A stretch of 48,532 nucleotides of DNA from Simkaniaceae bacterium (GTDB taxonomy: Bacteria > Chlamydiota > Chlamydiia > Chlamydiales > Simkaniaceae). The notes below the pieces were generated by a model. It saw only the letters and a program-made list of their open reading frames with translations. It ran no database searches and had not been told where the DNA came from. The stretch is taken from the NCBI GenBank assembly GCA_026708385.1, contig JAPOVA010000038.1, positions 11,722 to 60,253 of the forward strand. The letters run 5' to 3'. The first letter of the stretch is position 1, and each line of letters starts with the position of its first letter. A program made the translations under genes and the position numbers. This document shows, piece by piece, positions 25,224 through 34,541 of this stretch.

Positions 25224-25304
25224 ACGGCGAGCTACTTGTGAGGATTAGGGAAAATCCCCCCGGTACTCTTCATGGATCCTCCATCCTCTCGAACGTAACT
25301 AAAG

Positions 25305-25481
25305 ATGGGTCCGAGTACGAAGGTAAACACTGCCGACAATACCCCCGCAAAGGTGGTCACTGCTACACTTGAGTTCCATCTCACGAATGTCTCTGCCGGG
25401 AGTCCTGCTCCGGCTCCCAAGACTACCGTGACACCGGCTCCCACGGCCGTCCGAGTCTATGAATTGCAAAGGAAAGTTTAA
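25305..25481 (+). CDS. Small Pro/Ala/Thr-rich ORF
   Basis: 58 residues, beginning MGPSTKVNTADNTPAKVV and ending with a Lys-rich tail. No ribosome site is visible. The opposite strand also has an open frame of 70 codons with hydrophobic stretches. It may be a real small protein, or chance. Confidence 0.2.
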   Translation: MGPSTKVNTADNTPAKVVTATLEFHLTNVSAGSPAPAPKTTVTPAPTAVRVYELQRKV

Positions 25482-25490
25482 AAGGGGAGG

Positions 25491-26372
25491 TTATTGAGGA
25501 GCGGGGAATCCGAATCTCCAACCTCTTCGGACGAGATCGGCAACGCGACCGAACTCCGGGGTCATGATCCGGAGAGCACGCATGATCCTTTCAAAAGCAC
25601 CGAGGTGTTCCTCCAAAAGGCGTTTCGCTCCCTCGGTTCCCCAACACACGGTCGCATTACTTCTCCTGTCACGGGAGAGGTCACTCACCCGATCTTTCCT
25701 ATCATCCGCAATCTGAAAGGCCATCCCGAAATGGTAAGCGGCCCTTTTCACCTCCTCCAAACGGGAGGGGGAACCACCCCCGAAAAGCCACCCGAACACG
25801 AGGGATACCTCAAATAACGTAGCCGTCTTTTTCCGGATCACATCCGAGATCTCTTCCCAAGAGTCCCCTGCGGGAAAAAGATCGAGAAACTGCCCTCCCG
25901 TAGCTCCGGAAATGCCCGCACCTTTTGCGGCACAGAGCAGGGCCATCATTCCGATCTTATCGTTTGCTCGGACAGCACTCTTATGGATCATTTCGAAGGC
26001 GGCCGTAATCAATGCATAGCTGGCCAAAAGGGCCGTAGTCTCTCCGAAAACCTTATGAACGGAGGGTTTGCCCCTTCGACGATCGTCGTTATCCATACAG
26101 GGAAGATCATCGGCTATCAAAGAGGCGGAGTGGAAAAATTCAACGGATAGGGCGGCATCAAGGGGAAGATCGCGAGCCCCCAACGCATCGGCCGTCAAGA
26201 GAACCATCGTGGGGCGAACGCGCCTCCCCCCCTCCGCAAGGGCATATTCGCAAGCATCACGCAACCGGTTTTTTTCGCACAATCCGGAAAGTACTTTCCG
26301 AAGAAACCTCTCAAATACCCTTTCGTGTGATTCCGGTAAAAGGGAGTCAGACAACTCGATCCCCTTTGCCAC
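25491..26372 (-). CDS. ispA: Polyprenyl (farnesyl/geranylgeranyl) diphosphate synthase
   Basis: 293 residues from a GTG inside the end of the upstream glmU-like gene (26-base overlap), so translation is coupled. The first Asp-rich motif is DDLPCMDNDD, the long form with two extra residues seen in bacterial FPP/GGPP synthases. The second is DDRKD. KTATLFE and the GGRRVRP substrate motif are intact. It condenses IPP with allylic diphosphates to make precursors of quinones and undecaprenyl carriers. The pair glmU-like/ispA matches CT629/CT628 of Chlamydia as I recall. Confidence 0.92.
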   Translation of the reverse strand: MAKGIELSDSLLPESHERVFERFLRKVLSGLCEKNRLRDACEYALAEGGRRVRPTMVLLTADALGARDLPLDAALSVEFFHSASLIADDLPCMDNDDRRRGKPSVHKVFGETTALLASYALITAAFEMIHKSAVRANDKIGMMALLCAAKGAGISGATGGQFLDLFPAGDSWEEISDVIRKKTATLFEVSLVFGWLFGGGSPSRLEEVKRAAYHFGMAFQIADDRKDRVSDLSRDRRSNATVCWGTEGAKRLLEEHLGAFERIMRALRIMTPEFGRVADLVRRGWRFGFPAPQ

Positions 26373-26985
26373 AAACGGAAGAAAGGGGACGAATACGGGT
26401 CCCCTTATTCAATACCGTCCCCGGATTGATCACACTATGACATCCTATCGAAGAAAAGTCACCGATCATCGCTCCCAGTTTTCTTTGATTCGTAGCAAAA
26501 CGGATCCCGTCTATCTCGGCAAAGACGGCCTTTTCATCCAGGCGGAGATTGGCACAAATCACCCCCGCTCCGAGGTTCACCGAATTGCCCAAAACGGAGT
26601 CTCCCACGTAGTTAAAGTGGGGTGCCTTGGCACCGTTTAGAAAAATCGAGCCTTTCACCTCACTTCCATGCCCTACGACCGAACCGTCTCCCAAGACGAC
26701 ATAGGGGCGAATGTGACTTCCCTGTCCGATGCGACATCCCTTTCCCAAAATACACGGTCCCTGCACGTAGGCAAAAGGCTCGACAATCGTTTCGGAACCC
26801 AAAGCAATGAGATGGGGATTTTCCAAAACGGCCCGGGAATGCACCTTGCCCTCTATGCTACCCAAGGGGTAACGGTCGAGATAGCTCTTGAGTTTTCCGA
26901 GAACTTCCCAGACGGGCTTTTTCCTTTCGAAAAGAAGAGGGTGAGGAAACGAGGCGGTGTCAAAAAATCTCTCATAGGAACACAT
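26347..26985 (-). CDS. Left-handed beta-helix transferase (GlmU-like C-terminal domain)
   Basis: 212 residues from ATG 26985 (a start at 27051 is also open; neither has a good ribosome site). After an N-terminal helical part (VWEVLGKLKSYLDRYPLG), residues 55–200 show hexapeptide repeats, with turns such as VHSRAVLENPHLIALGSETI, ILGKGCRIGQGSHIRPYVVL, GSVVGHGSEVKGS, LGAGVICANLRL and IGDFSSIGCHSVINPG. No nucleotidyltransferase domain is present, so although Chlamydia homologues were labelled glmU, it probably makes only an acyl- or acetyl-transfer. The substrate is unknown. It is co-transcribed with ispA. Confidence 0.75.
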   Translation of the reverse strand: MCSYERFFDTASFPHPLLFERKKPVWEVLGKLKSYLDRYPLGSIEGKVHSRAVLENPHLIALGSETIVEPFAYVQGPCILGKGCRIGQGSHIRPYVVLGDGSVVGHGSEVKGSIFLNGAKAPHFNYVGDSVLGNSVNLGAGVICANLRLDEKAVFAEIDGIRFATNQRKLGAMIGDFSSIGCHSVINPGTVLNKGTRIRPLSSVCGKGDRVV

Positions 26986-27129
26986 GCCCCGGAGGATACC
27001 ATATCCTCGAGAGGGAGGAAAAGATCTTTTCCTTACGATACTCTTCCTCATATTCCGGTGTGGATTCGTTCAGAACCCCCCTTTTACCTTGGGAGATCGT
27101 CCTACCTAAAACCGTCGAAAAAAACGAAA

Positions 27130-27212
27130 TTATCCAACCCGAGGTTGCGGGATGGTAGGAATCGACATGTAGTTATCAACATGTGAACGGGTTATCAACA
27201 AAGTTTTCCACA
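27130..27212 (+). other. Cluster of DnaA-box-like sites, candidate oriC
   Basis: Same-strand 9-mers: TTATCCAAC (27130), TTATCAACA (27173), TTATCAACA (27192) and TTTTCCACA (27204), all close to the DnaA consensus TTATCCACA. They lie in the gap between the glmU-like gene and euo. In Chlamydia the predicted origin is near hemB (CT633), only a few genes from ispA/glmU (CT628/629), so position agrees. An AT-rich segment that could unwind lies 700 bases away beyond euo. GC skew was not computed. Confidence 0.5.
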
Positions 27213-27243
27213 CTTCGGTGTTTTCGGAAGACCTCGCCCCCCC

Positions 27244-27705
27244 CTATGCCCCCGACATAACCTCGGTGTCGGTGGAGATGTGCTGTTTGTTCAGATATTT
27301 TTCCCCATATTCTTTGATATCATCAATGTGAACCACCCAAGCAGCGCCCCTTCGGGAGGCATTTAACATACCGATCCTGGTAGCGTAGTAGATTTTTTGT
27401 GCCGGAACGCCGAGCATATTGGCCACTTGGTTGATGGAGTAATAGCCTTTCTTGTTATCGAACAGCAACTCTCCTTTGTAGGTGGACTTGGCTCGGGAGT
27501 ACTTGTTCTTCCGGTACTCTTCCAAGGCCGACAGCTTGATCATCCATCGAGACTCATTCTTACAAGCTTTTAGTTTGTTTTGCTTGATGGCCACATATAT
27601 GGCCTGTCTGGTTACGCCGTTGATACGGGCAGCTTCCGATATGGAAACCGCCTGATCCGGCGTCTCCTGCATAAAAACGTGTGTCATTTCGTTTTCGTTT
27701 TCCAT
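27244..27705 (-). CDS. euo: EUO-type developmental transcription regulator
   Basis: 153 residues; ATG at 27705 behind AGGAGGG. Two winged HTH domains of the MerR/excisionase type lie in tandem: residues about 20–70 (SISEAARINGVTRQAIYVAI, then SRWMIKLSALEEYRKNKYSR) and about 90–140 (YSINQVANMLGVPAQKIYYA, then AAWVVHIDDIKEYGEKYL). This layout is that of chlamydial EUO, which represses late genes and is one of the first genes expressed after infection. The Chlamydia protein has a somewhat longer N-terminus. It is a strong phylum marker. The leader upstream is long and AT-rich, which fits strong early transcription. Confidence 0.85.
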   Translation of the reverse strand: MENENEMTHVFMQETPDQAVSISEAARINGVTRQAIYVAIKQNKLKACKNESRWMIKLSALEEYRKNKYSRAKSTYKGELLFDNKKGYYSINQVANMLGVPAQKIYYATRIGMLNASRRGAAWVVHIDDIKEYGEKYLNKQHISTDTEVMSGA

Positions 27706-27884
27706 GTTTCCCTCCTAAAAAAATTCACAGTAAAACTAACTCTTACAGGCCGGAACTCTCTTTTTTTTTTTGTCGATGGCGAAATGACAACCACACGACC
27801 GATTGCGTGATCGGTGTTGCAATTGAAAATCCGGGCCTCCGATCTTTTATGAAGAAATACCTTTATGTACCCATTATCACAAAT

Positions 27885-27975
27885 TTCACAAATTAAATCA
27901 ACAAACAAGTCTATTTTCTTTTGTTTAACACTTTGTTTTTTAATATTTTATATATTTTTATTTTTATTTTGGCGG
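27885..27975. other. Strongly AT-rich segment in the 27.7–28.3 kb gap
   Basis: About 90 bases of nearly pure A/T with runs such as TTTTTAATATTTTATATATT. It separates euo (leftward) from the oppA-like gene (rightward) and is unlike the surrounding composition. It may hold promoters for both, or act as a DNA unwinding element. The rest of the gap (27976–28342) contains no supported gene. Confidence 0.5.
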
Positions 27976-28342
27976 TCCTGTGGTCGGATCCGGCACATTT
28001 TGAAGGAAAGTGCCGGTTCGGTCGGAATTGCGGGATGAAAATCCTTTTTTATCGAAGGAGATGGTGCATACTTTCCTTCGGGTATGACCTTAATCCGAAG
28101 AAATGTGTAAGACGTTTTATATGTGTAGTATAGGGAATAGATGGCCTGTGGAGAGTGATTGCGTTTCGGAAGTGTCGGTGCGTCGAAAACCCGGAGGAAG
28201 GGGAAGGGATCCCACACCCATACTTGCTGATCGGGGCTTACCGATCCTCTCCTTCGTCGGGAGGGCAAGAATTTACTGTACATCCCGGGGGTGATTCCGG
28301 TAAAACCGGCCTCGTGTGCGAAGGGACGGGGCGAGGAGCGTT

Positions 28343-29878
28343 GTGAGGAAAATCGGGATGTGCGGGAGGTTTGAGGGAGCATCGCGCGGGTGCGGGAAGG
28401 GTTCGCTTTTCGTGTCGATTGCGACGGCGGTGGCCCTCGTCGGTTGTTCCGGTGGCGGGCCCGAGGGAGGCGGTAACGGGAAGAAATGTTTGCATACCAC
28501 CCCCTCCGGGTCCGGGAAGGATCCCTTCCTGTTCAATGTGGGAGGCGAACCCGAAACGCTCGATCCGGCAGGGGTCCGTCTTCCCAAGGATCTGTTTCTC
28601 GTAAAGGTTTTTTATGAAGGACTTATGCGTTCCGACGGGGAAGGCAAAAGGTTTTATGCCTTGGCAAAAGAGGTCGATGTTTCGGAGGAGGGAACACTCT
28701 ATCGCTTCACCCTGAGAGAGAGCGAATGGTCCGACGGCTCTCCCGTGACTTCCTACGATTTCGCGTATGCATTCAAGAGAGCCCTTTCCCCCTCTTTCGA
28801 AGCTCCCAATGTAAGTCTGCTCTATGTCATCAAAAACGCAAAGGCGATCAAGGAAGGCAGGCTCCCTTCCGGTTTCCTAGGTGTCGAAACTCCCGATGCA
28901 CATACCCTTGTCGTCCGCTTGACGCGGAAAGTGCCTCATTTCCTCTCATTGGTCGAGCACCCCCTCTTTTTCCCCGTAAAGGCCGGTAGCGACGGGGCAA
29001 ACCTCGGTGTTTCGAACGGTCCGTTTCGCATTTTGAAGAGAGTACCTCATCGATGTATCGAAGCCGTCATCCGTTCCCGCCACGGGGGAGAGGAGACATC
29101 CGCGCGAACCGTTACCATAGGTACCGAGGGACGGACACCCGCGATCGGTACCCCCGTTCTACGGGCTCTCGGCTGTGAAAGCTCCCCCGTTCTCGCTACC
29201 GAATGGATCAAGGTGAACGGGGGGGATCCTCTTTTGCGGTCGAAGAAGATACGCCGGGCATTTGCCCGTGCCCTGAACACGAGGGAGATGATTTCGGGTC
29301 CTCTGAGGGGGGGGCGGATTCCTGCGACGGGCATCCTTCCCGACTTCTTCGGCAAGAAGGAGCCGGACGATCTTACGGGAAAGGGGGAAGCTCGCCCTCT
29401 TTTCGAAGAAGGGTTACGTGAACGGGGAGCGAATGAAAAGATCGTTGTTCCGCTCGTTTTCATCTACCCCGAGGGGGAGGAGAACCGTCTTTTAGCGGAG
29501 ACCGTTCGGAATCAGTGGCGCGTGTTTCCCGAGGTGGAGGTTCGTTTGGAATCACTCGATCGGGAAGAGTATCGTCGGAGAGTCGATTCGCAAGAGTACA
29601 CTTTCGCCCTAAAGGAACGGCCCGTCGATTTCAACGATCCCGTCGGATTTTTAGGACTCTTTACGGAGGAGTTTGTCGGTGGTGAAGAGATGCGTGCCGA
29701 GGCTCTTCGTTATGCGAAGCTCCTCGAAGAGTCAAGCGGCTTGACAGATGAATCGGAAAGACTTTTCCGTTTACGAAGGTGTGAGAAGTTACTGATGGAA
29801 GAGACGCCCGTTATCCCCCTTTGTCACCGTGTCTTTCCCCTTGTGGAGGAGGGAGAGTCGGTCTTCCTTGGGAAATAG
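28343..29878 (+). CDS. oppA: OppA-like peptide-binding lipoprotein
   Basis: 511 residues; GTG at 28343 behind GAGGAG. A lipoprotein signal is present (SLFVSIATAVALVGC, Cys at about residue 35). Solute-binding family 5 signatures: NVGGEPETLDPAGV, KVFYEGLMR, LYRFTLRESEWSDGSPVTSY with DFAYAFKRALSP, and IRRAFARALNTREMI further on. It captures oligopeptides for an Opp ABC importer; the permease and ATPase genes are not adjacent, and chlamydiae often have several stand-alone OppA paralogues. The region after about residue 240 is shorter and more diverged than in typical OppA. A GC-rich hairpin (29891–29906) follows the stop. Confidence 0.85.
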   Translation: MRKIGMCGRFEGASRGCGKGSLFVSIATAVALVGCSGGGPEGGGNGKKCLHTTPSGSGKDPFLFNVGGEPETLDPAGVRLPKDLFLVKVFYEGLMRSDGEGKRFYALAKEVDVSEEGTLYRFTLRESEWSDGSPVTSYDFAYAFKRALSPSFEAPNVSLLYVIKNAKAIKEGRLPSGFLGVETPDAHTLVVRLTRKVPHFLSLVEHPLFFPVKAGSDGANLGVSNGPFRILKRVPHRCIEAVIRSRHGGEETSARTVTIGTEGRTPAIGTPVLRALGCESSPVLATEWIKVNGGDPLLRSKKIRRAFARALNTREMISGPLRGGRIPATGILPDFFGKKEPDDLTGKGEARPLFEEGLRERGANEKIVVPLVFIYPEGEENRLLAETVRNQWRVFPEVEVRLESLDREEYRRRVDSQEYTFALKERPVDFNDPVGFLGLFTEEFVGGEEMRAEALRYAKLLEESSGLTDESERLFRLRRCEKLLMEETPVIPLCHRVFPLVEEGESVFLGK

Positions 29879-30226
29879 CAACCTCTTTCGGACCCCCTAC
29901 GGGGTCGTATCTACGTGTGAGAGCGGGAAGGTTTTCGGTATCGTTTTTCGTGCCGGTCGAGATGCTCGGATTACCGCTTTACAGCCGTACGACACCCACA
30001 CTTGCAAAAAGCATCCCGAGCCGTCTTATCGCGATCACCTCCGGTAAACGGGGCGATCGCACTTATGTTCTCCGTACTCGGCATTGCGTACCACGCCTAT
30101 ATTCTCAAACGGGGGGGTGATTGTCCCGTCTCCGTAGACGGATTTGCTTGCCAAATTTGTCAGGTTGGATCACCTTACGTATAGACGGCTCGGCCCTCTC
30201 GTATGCAATCTAGGATGTCGACCTGA
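29879..30226. other. Gap with a hairpin after oppA
   Basis: A GACCCC–CTAC–GGGGTC hairpin at 29891–29906 lies just past the oppA stop, without a T run; it may still end transcription. The rest has overlapping short frames with no ribosome site or family resemblance, possibly a decayed gene. Confidence 0.35.
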
Positions 30227-32029
30227 ATGAAAGAAAAAGAGAAAATAGATAGCAAAATCTTTATGCGGGGACTTAGCGGTTCTCTCGTATTTCGTATTTT
30301 TTTAATCGAAGCTACTCTTCTCGTCGCTCCCCTCCTTATCTTTGCGGGAGTGATTTACTACGAGGATACCGACCTCAAGAGGGATAGTGATCTGTTTGCC
30401 CTTGAGCTTGTTTTGGAAGGCAAAAAAGCTTTGATAGAACAGGTTATTCGTGCGGAAGGGGATTTTTTGAGTTATCTCCACAAAATTCAACTGAATCAAC
30501 AGGACTTGGAAAGGGTTACCCACCAACATTCCTCTCTCGCCTATCTCGTCCGGGAACCCAAAGGGTACATTTGTGTCCGATCATCCGACCCGAAACTCGT
30601 GGGGGTTGATTTTTCCTATTTGATACCGAAGAATTTGGTAACGGAGAGTGTCCTTGAGTGGGGAGATGTAGTCGAGAAAAGAGAGGAGAAATTCTACTTT
30701 CTTCAGCCCTTTTCCGGGGGAATGGGGGTAGGGGTGAATGCCTTTTCGCCTGCACAACTGGAAGAGAGGCTCGCCTTCAACGAAGAGGTTCCCTATCCGA
30801 CGATCATTTCCCTCCTTGCGGAAGACGGCTCGGTACTTTTGTCGACGCACCCGGATTGGGTGGACCGAAAGATCCCTTCGGCACTTGCGAGGAACGTCAA
30901 ATTCACTCTCGATAAGGTCGAGTACATAGGAAAATTTTCCAAAATTCGGCGTAGCAACCTCTTTCTTCTCACGGCAGGACCCGTAGGAAAGAATTTCGTT
31001 GACATTCCCTATTTTGTGGAAAAGATGTTTGCTCTGCTCCTGATTATTTTGGCCGTCGGAGGGGGATCGACTCTGTGGCTGACTTTCCGTTTGGGAAAGC
31101 CGTTGAGAAATCTCTGTCTCGCTATGGAGCGAGTCCGATCAGCAGATCTCTCCGCGCGTTATGTAGCCGATCCCATGGGATTCGAGATCAACGTTGTGGG
31201 GATGATCTTCAATGCGATGATTAAATCCCTTATCAATTTTGTCGATAGGATTAGGTATGAGAAGTCGGCAAAGGAAACCTTTGAAAGGGAGCTCATTATC
31301 GGGCAGGAGGTGCAAACTTCGATCTTTCCCAAGCAGTTGCCACGCGTTCCGGGTTTGGACATTGCCGCCCGTTTTATAGCTGCGAAAGAGGTAGGGGGTG
31401 ACTTTTATGATTTTTTGATCTATCCCGACCGATCGGGAAATCGCCTCTTTTTCAGTATCGCCGACACGTCGGGAAAGGGTGTGTATGCCTGTATGTACTC
31501 CCTTACCATCCGGAGTATGTTGAGAAGTTACGCGGGAGTGTATGACGACTTAGGTGCCGTCGTGAGGAAAACGAACGATCTTTTTTGTGTCGATACGGGA
31601 GATTCGGGTGTCTTCGTAACGGCTTGGCTTGCGTTCTTTAACGAAAGTACGCGTGAGCTTTTCTATACGAATTGCGGTCATTTTCCGGCCTACCTGATGC
31701 GTGCCGACGGAAAGATCGAAAAGCTTACGACGAGAGGGATGGCGTTCGGCGTCGAAGAGTTTTCGGAGGTGCGCACCATGTCGGTCCGGCTCCGGGAGGG
31801 AGATACGCTCCTTCTCTTTACCGATGGGGTGGTTGAAGCGCACGACCGCAATCTACGCATGTTCGGGGAAAAAAGGTTGCTCTCCCTTTTGAAAGCGAAG
31901 AGGGGATTACCGGCTTCGCTACTCGTCGACGAGATAGTAGATGAGGTCATCTCCTTTGCCGAAGACGGACCCCAATATGATGATATCACGATTCTCGTTC
32001 TTCGCATGACAAACCCAAGCTCTTCATGA
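30227..32029 (+). CDS. rsbU: RsbU-type membrane PP2C (SpoIIE) phosphatase
   Basis: 600 residues. A membrane segment at about 20–45 is followed by a periplasmic sensor (46–262), a second segment (about 265–290), a HAMP linker with MERVRSADLSARY, and a PP2C/SpoIIE domain (about 345–598). Metal-binding motifs are intact: AAKEVGGDFYDF, IADTSGKGVYA, LLLFTDGVVEA and GPQYDDITILV. In the partner-switching pathway it dephosphorylates an RsbV-type anti-anti-sigma factor and frees it to bind RsbW. Chlamydia CT588 has the same architecture, with the sensor thought to read metabolites. ATG is preceded only by a weak AGGA. The 3' end overlaps the convergent gene by 44 bases. Confidence 0.92.
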   Translation: MKEKEKIDSKIFMRGLSGSLVFRIFLIEATLLVAPLLIFAGVIYYEDTDLKRDSDLFALELVLEGKKALIEQVIRAEGDFLSYLHKIQLNQQDLERVTHQHSSLAYLVREPKGYICVRSSDPKLVGVDFSYLIPKNLVTESVLEWGDVVEKREEKFYFLQPFSGGMGVGVNAFSPAQLEERLAFNEEVPYPTIISLLAEDGSVLLSTHPDWVDRKIPSALARNVKFTLDKVEYIGKFSKIRRSNLFLLTAGPVGKNFVDIPYFVEKMFALLLIILAVGGGSTLWLTFRLGKPLRNLCLAMERVRSADLSARYVADPMGFEINVVGMIFNAMIKSLINFVDRIRYEKSAKETFERELIIGQEVQTSIFPKQLPRVPGLDIAARFIAAKEVGGDFYDFLIYPDRSGNRLFFSIADTSGKGVYACMYSLTIRSMLRSYAGVYDDLGAVVRKTNDLFCVDTGDSGVFVTAWLAFFNESTRELFYTNCGHFPAYLMRADGKIEKLTTRGMAFGVEEFSEVRTMSVRLREGDTLLLFTDGVVEAHDRNLRMFGEKRLLSLLKAKRGLPASLLVDEIVDEVISFAEDGPQYDDITILVLRMTNPSSS

Positions 32030-33227
32030 TCTCTTTCGGATCGTAGATCCGTGCATTGATAGCGATCTTTTCTCCCTCCCTCAAGAGCCTTCCCATTTCC
32101 TCTCCTTCCGGAATACCGACACGTTTTAAGTCGGTGGCGGTGAGGTAGGGTTTCTTCTTTTCGAGCCGTCGTACGGGTTCTTCCAGTGTTCTTTGCATTG
32201 CGGTGTGTCGTGCGAGGAAGGGATCCCGTTTTTCCGGAGGAAGGCGGGCGGCGCAGATGTGTAGGCAGAGGGAAGCGCGGTGGTCGGCGTAGCATCGGGC
32301 CAAATCATACGGTTCGGGATTCGGGTCGAGGAAGACTGTTTGCGTGAGGTGTAGGAAGCGCACGAACAGCTTCTCTCTGTTCGGCACCTTGAGATAGGTT
32401 GCGATCGCCTCTTTTTCCCGTAGGGTTGTTTCCGGGAAGAGCTCGAGAATCTTAACGATGACGGGAGTTTTTTCGGGGAAACGGGGAAGGGTGCTCAGGC
32501 GCTTTGCGATTTCCCCGGTCGATACCTCCTTGAGTTGCGGAAAAATGACCGATAGCAGATTGAGACGGTGAAGGGTGATGAGTGCGGTGTCGAATCCCGG
32601 GTAGCGTGCCATTTTGCGAAACTCACCCCACACACGCTCGATGGCGACCGCGGGAAAGAGGAGGTGTGCGTGATCGATGACGGCCTTTAACGTTTCGGTT
32701 TCCAACACAAAACGAAATCTACTCGCATAACGTATGGCGCGTATCATCCGGAGCCTATCTTCCAAGAAGCGTTCTCGAGGATTGCCGATTGCGCGAACGA
32801 TCCCCCTTTGCAGATCTTCGTGTCCCCCTACGTAATCGATGAGTTCTCCGTTTACCGGATCATAAAACATGCCGTTGATCGTAAAATCTCTCCTTTCGGC
32901 ATCCTTTTCGGGACTTGCCTTTGCAAACCCCGTGGGACGTCTGCCATCCTTGTAGGTGTGGTCTTTTCTGAACGTCGCTACTTCAAAGCGCTCTCCTCCC
33001 TCTACGACGATGACGATTCCGAAACGGATTCCTACCGGAACGGTTTTCGGAAAGAGGGAGAGGATTTCCTCTACGGAGGCTTCGGTCACGATGTCGATAT
33101 CATCGGAGGGAAGACTCATGAGAAAATCGCGCACCCACCCTCCGGCAAAATAGGCAAGATATCCCTCCCTTTGTAATTTTCGAACAATTTCCTCACCTAA
33201 TTCGAGATAGGCTTTTTGTTCCTTCAT
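31986..33227 (-). CDS. pcnB: tRNA nucleotidyltransferase / poly(A) polymerase family protein
   Basis: 413 residues from ATG 33227; a GTG at 33254 is in frame. Class II nucleotidyltransferase signatures: AYFAGGWVRDFLM, SDDIDIVTEA (catalytic Asp pair), RFEVATFRKD, ERRDFTINGMFYDP, IDYVGGHEDLQRG and FLEDRLRMIRAIRYASRF. The C-terminal part is helical. Length and motifs allow either CCA-adding enzyme or poly(A) polymerase I; Chlamydia carries two such genes annotated pcnB. Which activity it has cannot be decided here. It converges with rsbU. Confidence 0.85.
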   Translation of the reverse strand: MKEQKAYLELGEEIVRKLQREGYLAYFAGGWVRDFLMSLPSDDIDIVTEASVEEILSLFPKTVPVGIRFGIVIVVEGGERFEVATFRKDHTYKDGRRPTGFAKASPEKDAERRDFTINGMFYDPVNGELIDYVGGHEDLQRGIVRAIGNPRERFLEDRLRMIRAIRYASRFRFVLETETLKAVIDHAHLLFPAVAIERVWGEFRKMARYPGFDTALITLHRLNLLSVIFPQLKEVSTGEIAKRLSTLPRFPEKTPVIVKILELFPETTLREKEAIATYLKVPNREKLFVRFLHLTQTVFLDPNPEPYDLARCYADHRASLCLHICAARLPPEKRDPFLARHTAMQRTLEEPVRRLEKKKPYLTATDLKRVGIPEGEEMGRLLREGEKIAINARIYDPKEIMKSLGLSCEERES

Positions 33228-33424
33228 GGTTGCGTACGCACCGGACGAGTTCACGGTAAACTACCACAAATCGGGTTTTCGGGCATTACGGGGAGACCGG
33301 GGGCTACCTCGTCTCTTCCGAAAGAAGCATGCAAGCTCCGGATTTTTGCGTGGCTCCCCCCCTTGCATTACCTTGCTTAAGCAACGATGACCGTTTACGA
33401 TTACGTCGGCCTCCCGAACGCCCT

Positions 33425-34012
33425 CTACAACCTACCCACGGGTTCGCCCGCCCACCGGTACGGTCTGACAAACCATCCCTTGCCGATATACTTCCATTCT
33501 CCCGGTCCCGGCGGAGCGGGTTCCGGTGAAGGGGGTCCCGGCTGTTCGGTGATAGGCTCAAACAAAGAAGGTGTAGTGAGAGCCTTCACATCGCGTTCTA
33601 CGGACGACCCACCCGCGGGTTCGGCCGTCTCACCCCGTCTGAAAACCACCACCCCCTGATATGCTCCCATCTTTGCCGGTACGGGCGGGGCGGGCTCCGG
33701 TGAAGGGGGACTCGGCTGTTCGGTGATAGGCTCAGACAAAGAAGGTGTAGTGAGAACCTTCACATCGCGACGGCCGGGGCGACCTCCCTTCTCGGGCAGG
33801 GATACGGAGACATCCGCATCAGGCACACCGCAACCACTCTCACGAGTCTTAAGAGTATGGAGGATTCGGTCGGCCCGGGACAAGGCTCCGAACGTGTCGG
33901 GGGCCAAGTTGTCGTCAGCCTTGCAAGCGACCTCAACCCATTTCTCGTGAAAACGATACGGGAGACCCGGATCAGGTTCTCCGATAACGGTGTTGTCGGG
34001 TATGATTGCCAT
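33425..34012 (-). CDS. Pro-rich hypothetical protein with two repeats
   Basis: 195 residues; ATG at 34012 with GGAGGT 9 bases upstream, preferred to an upstream in-frame start. Residues 1–80 look ordered (MAIIPDNTVIGEPDPG, FHEKWVEVACKADDN). Two copies of a unit with RDVK-LTTPSL-EPITEQP and PPSPEPAPP follow, about 60 residues apart, giving extended Pro-rich linkers. The C-terminus is aromatic and basic (WKYIGKGWFVRPYRW). The repeat DNA (about 33500–33590 and 33680–33780) is nearly identical, so the expansion is recent. Possible secreted or surface protein; no family recognised. Confidence 0.5.
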   Translation of the reverse strand: MAIIPDNTVIGEPDPGLPYRFHEKWVEVACKADDNLAPDTFGALSRADRILHTLKTRESGCGVPDADVSVSLPEKGGRPGRRDVKVLTTPSLSEPITEQPSPPSPEPAPPVPAKMGAYQGVVVFRRGETAEPAGGSSVERDVKALTTPSLFEPITEQPGPPSPEPAPPGPGEWKYIGKGWFVRPYRWAGEPVGRL

Positions 34013-34337
34013 AGACCGTTCACCTCCAAATTTCGCGACTCTTCGGGTGGCAGTGTACAGGGGAACGATATTGCGAAACAACGATAAAGAAAAGATACGC
34101 TCCTCAGGGACAAATCAAATAAAGCATTCAGTGGTCGGCTACACCTCTCCCTTTGCTCTTTCCTGCGGCAAGCCCCCCGCCTTTCGGGCCAACCCCCATC
34201 CCCCCGTGGATCTGCCGGCCCGGGGTTTGTTTTGCCACATCCGAGCTTGAACAAATCAAAAGAAAAGAGGTGTACCGGGGGGCCGTCAATGCTTCGTGTA
34301 GACTGCAGTCTGTCCGTTTGCTAAAAATGATACGGCA
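34013..34337. other. Gap without a clear gene
   Basis: Only short unsupported frames; a possible promoter for the leftward Pro-rich gene lies here but was not resolved. Confidence 0.3.
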
Positions 34338-34541
34338 ATGCAGGCCGTCGTTGCTCCCGCAGGAGCGAACCAACAGAACCTCGGCAATCCCGGTCGGCTC
34401 GCCTCCGTCGTCAACAATGTCGCTCATCCCGCTATCGGCCAACAGGCTTCGCTCGCATTACTGTCCGGTTCGGTCTCCATTTTCGTGGGGGAGGTCGGCA
34501 GGCTGCTGCAGGCCGAATGGCTGATTCTGCTCAAGAAGTAG
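34338..34541 (+). pseudogene. Truncated member of the VKEGIA small membrane protein family
   Basis: The first 35 residues contain QAVVAPAGANQQN and ASVVNNVAHPAI, the Pro/Val-rich N-terminal block shared with the genes at 40402, 47864 and 48298 (Q-P-V-x-AP, then VNNVAQ). The family's hydrophobic domain is missing; after about 34450 the frame enters DNA antisense to another Inc-like remnant. It is therefore a chimeric stub. Confidence 0.45.

Noticed and set aside
25232-25444. 70-codon leftward hydrophobic frame after recA
   Set aside because: GTG start without ribosome site; overlaps another weak frame, and neither is supported.
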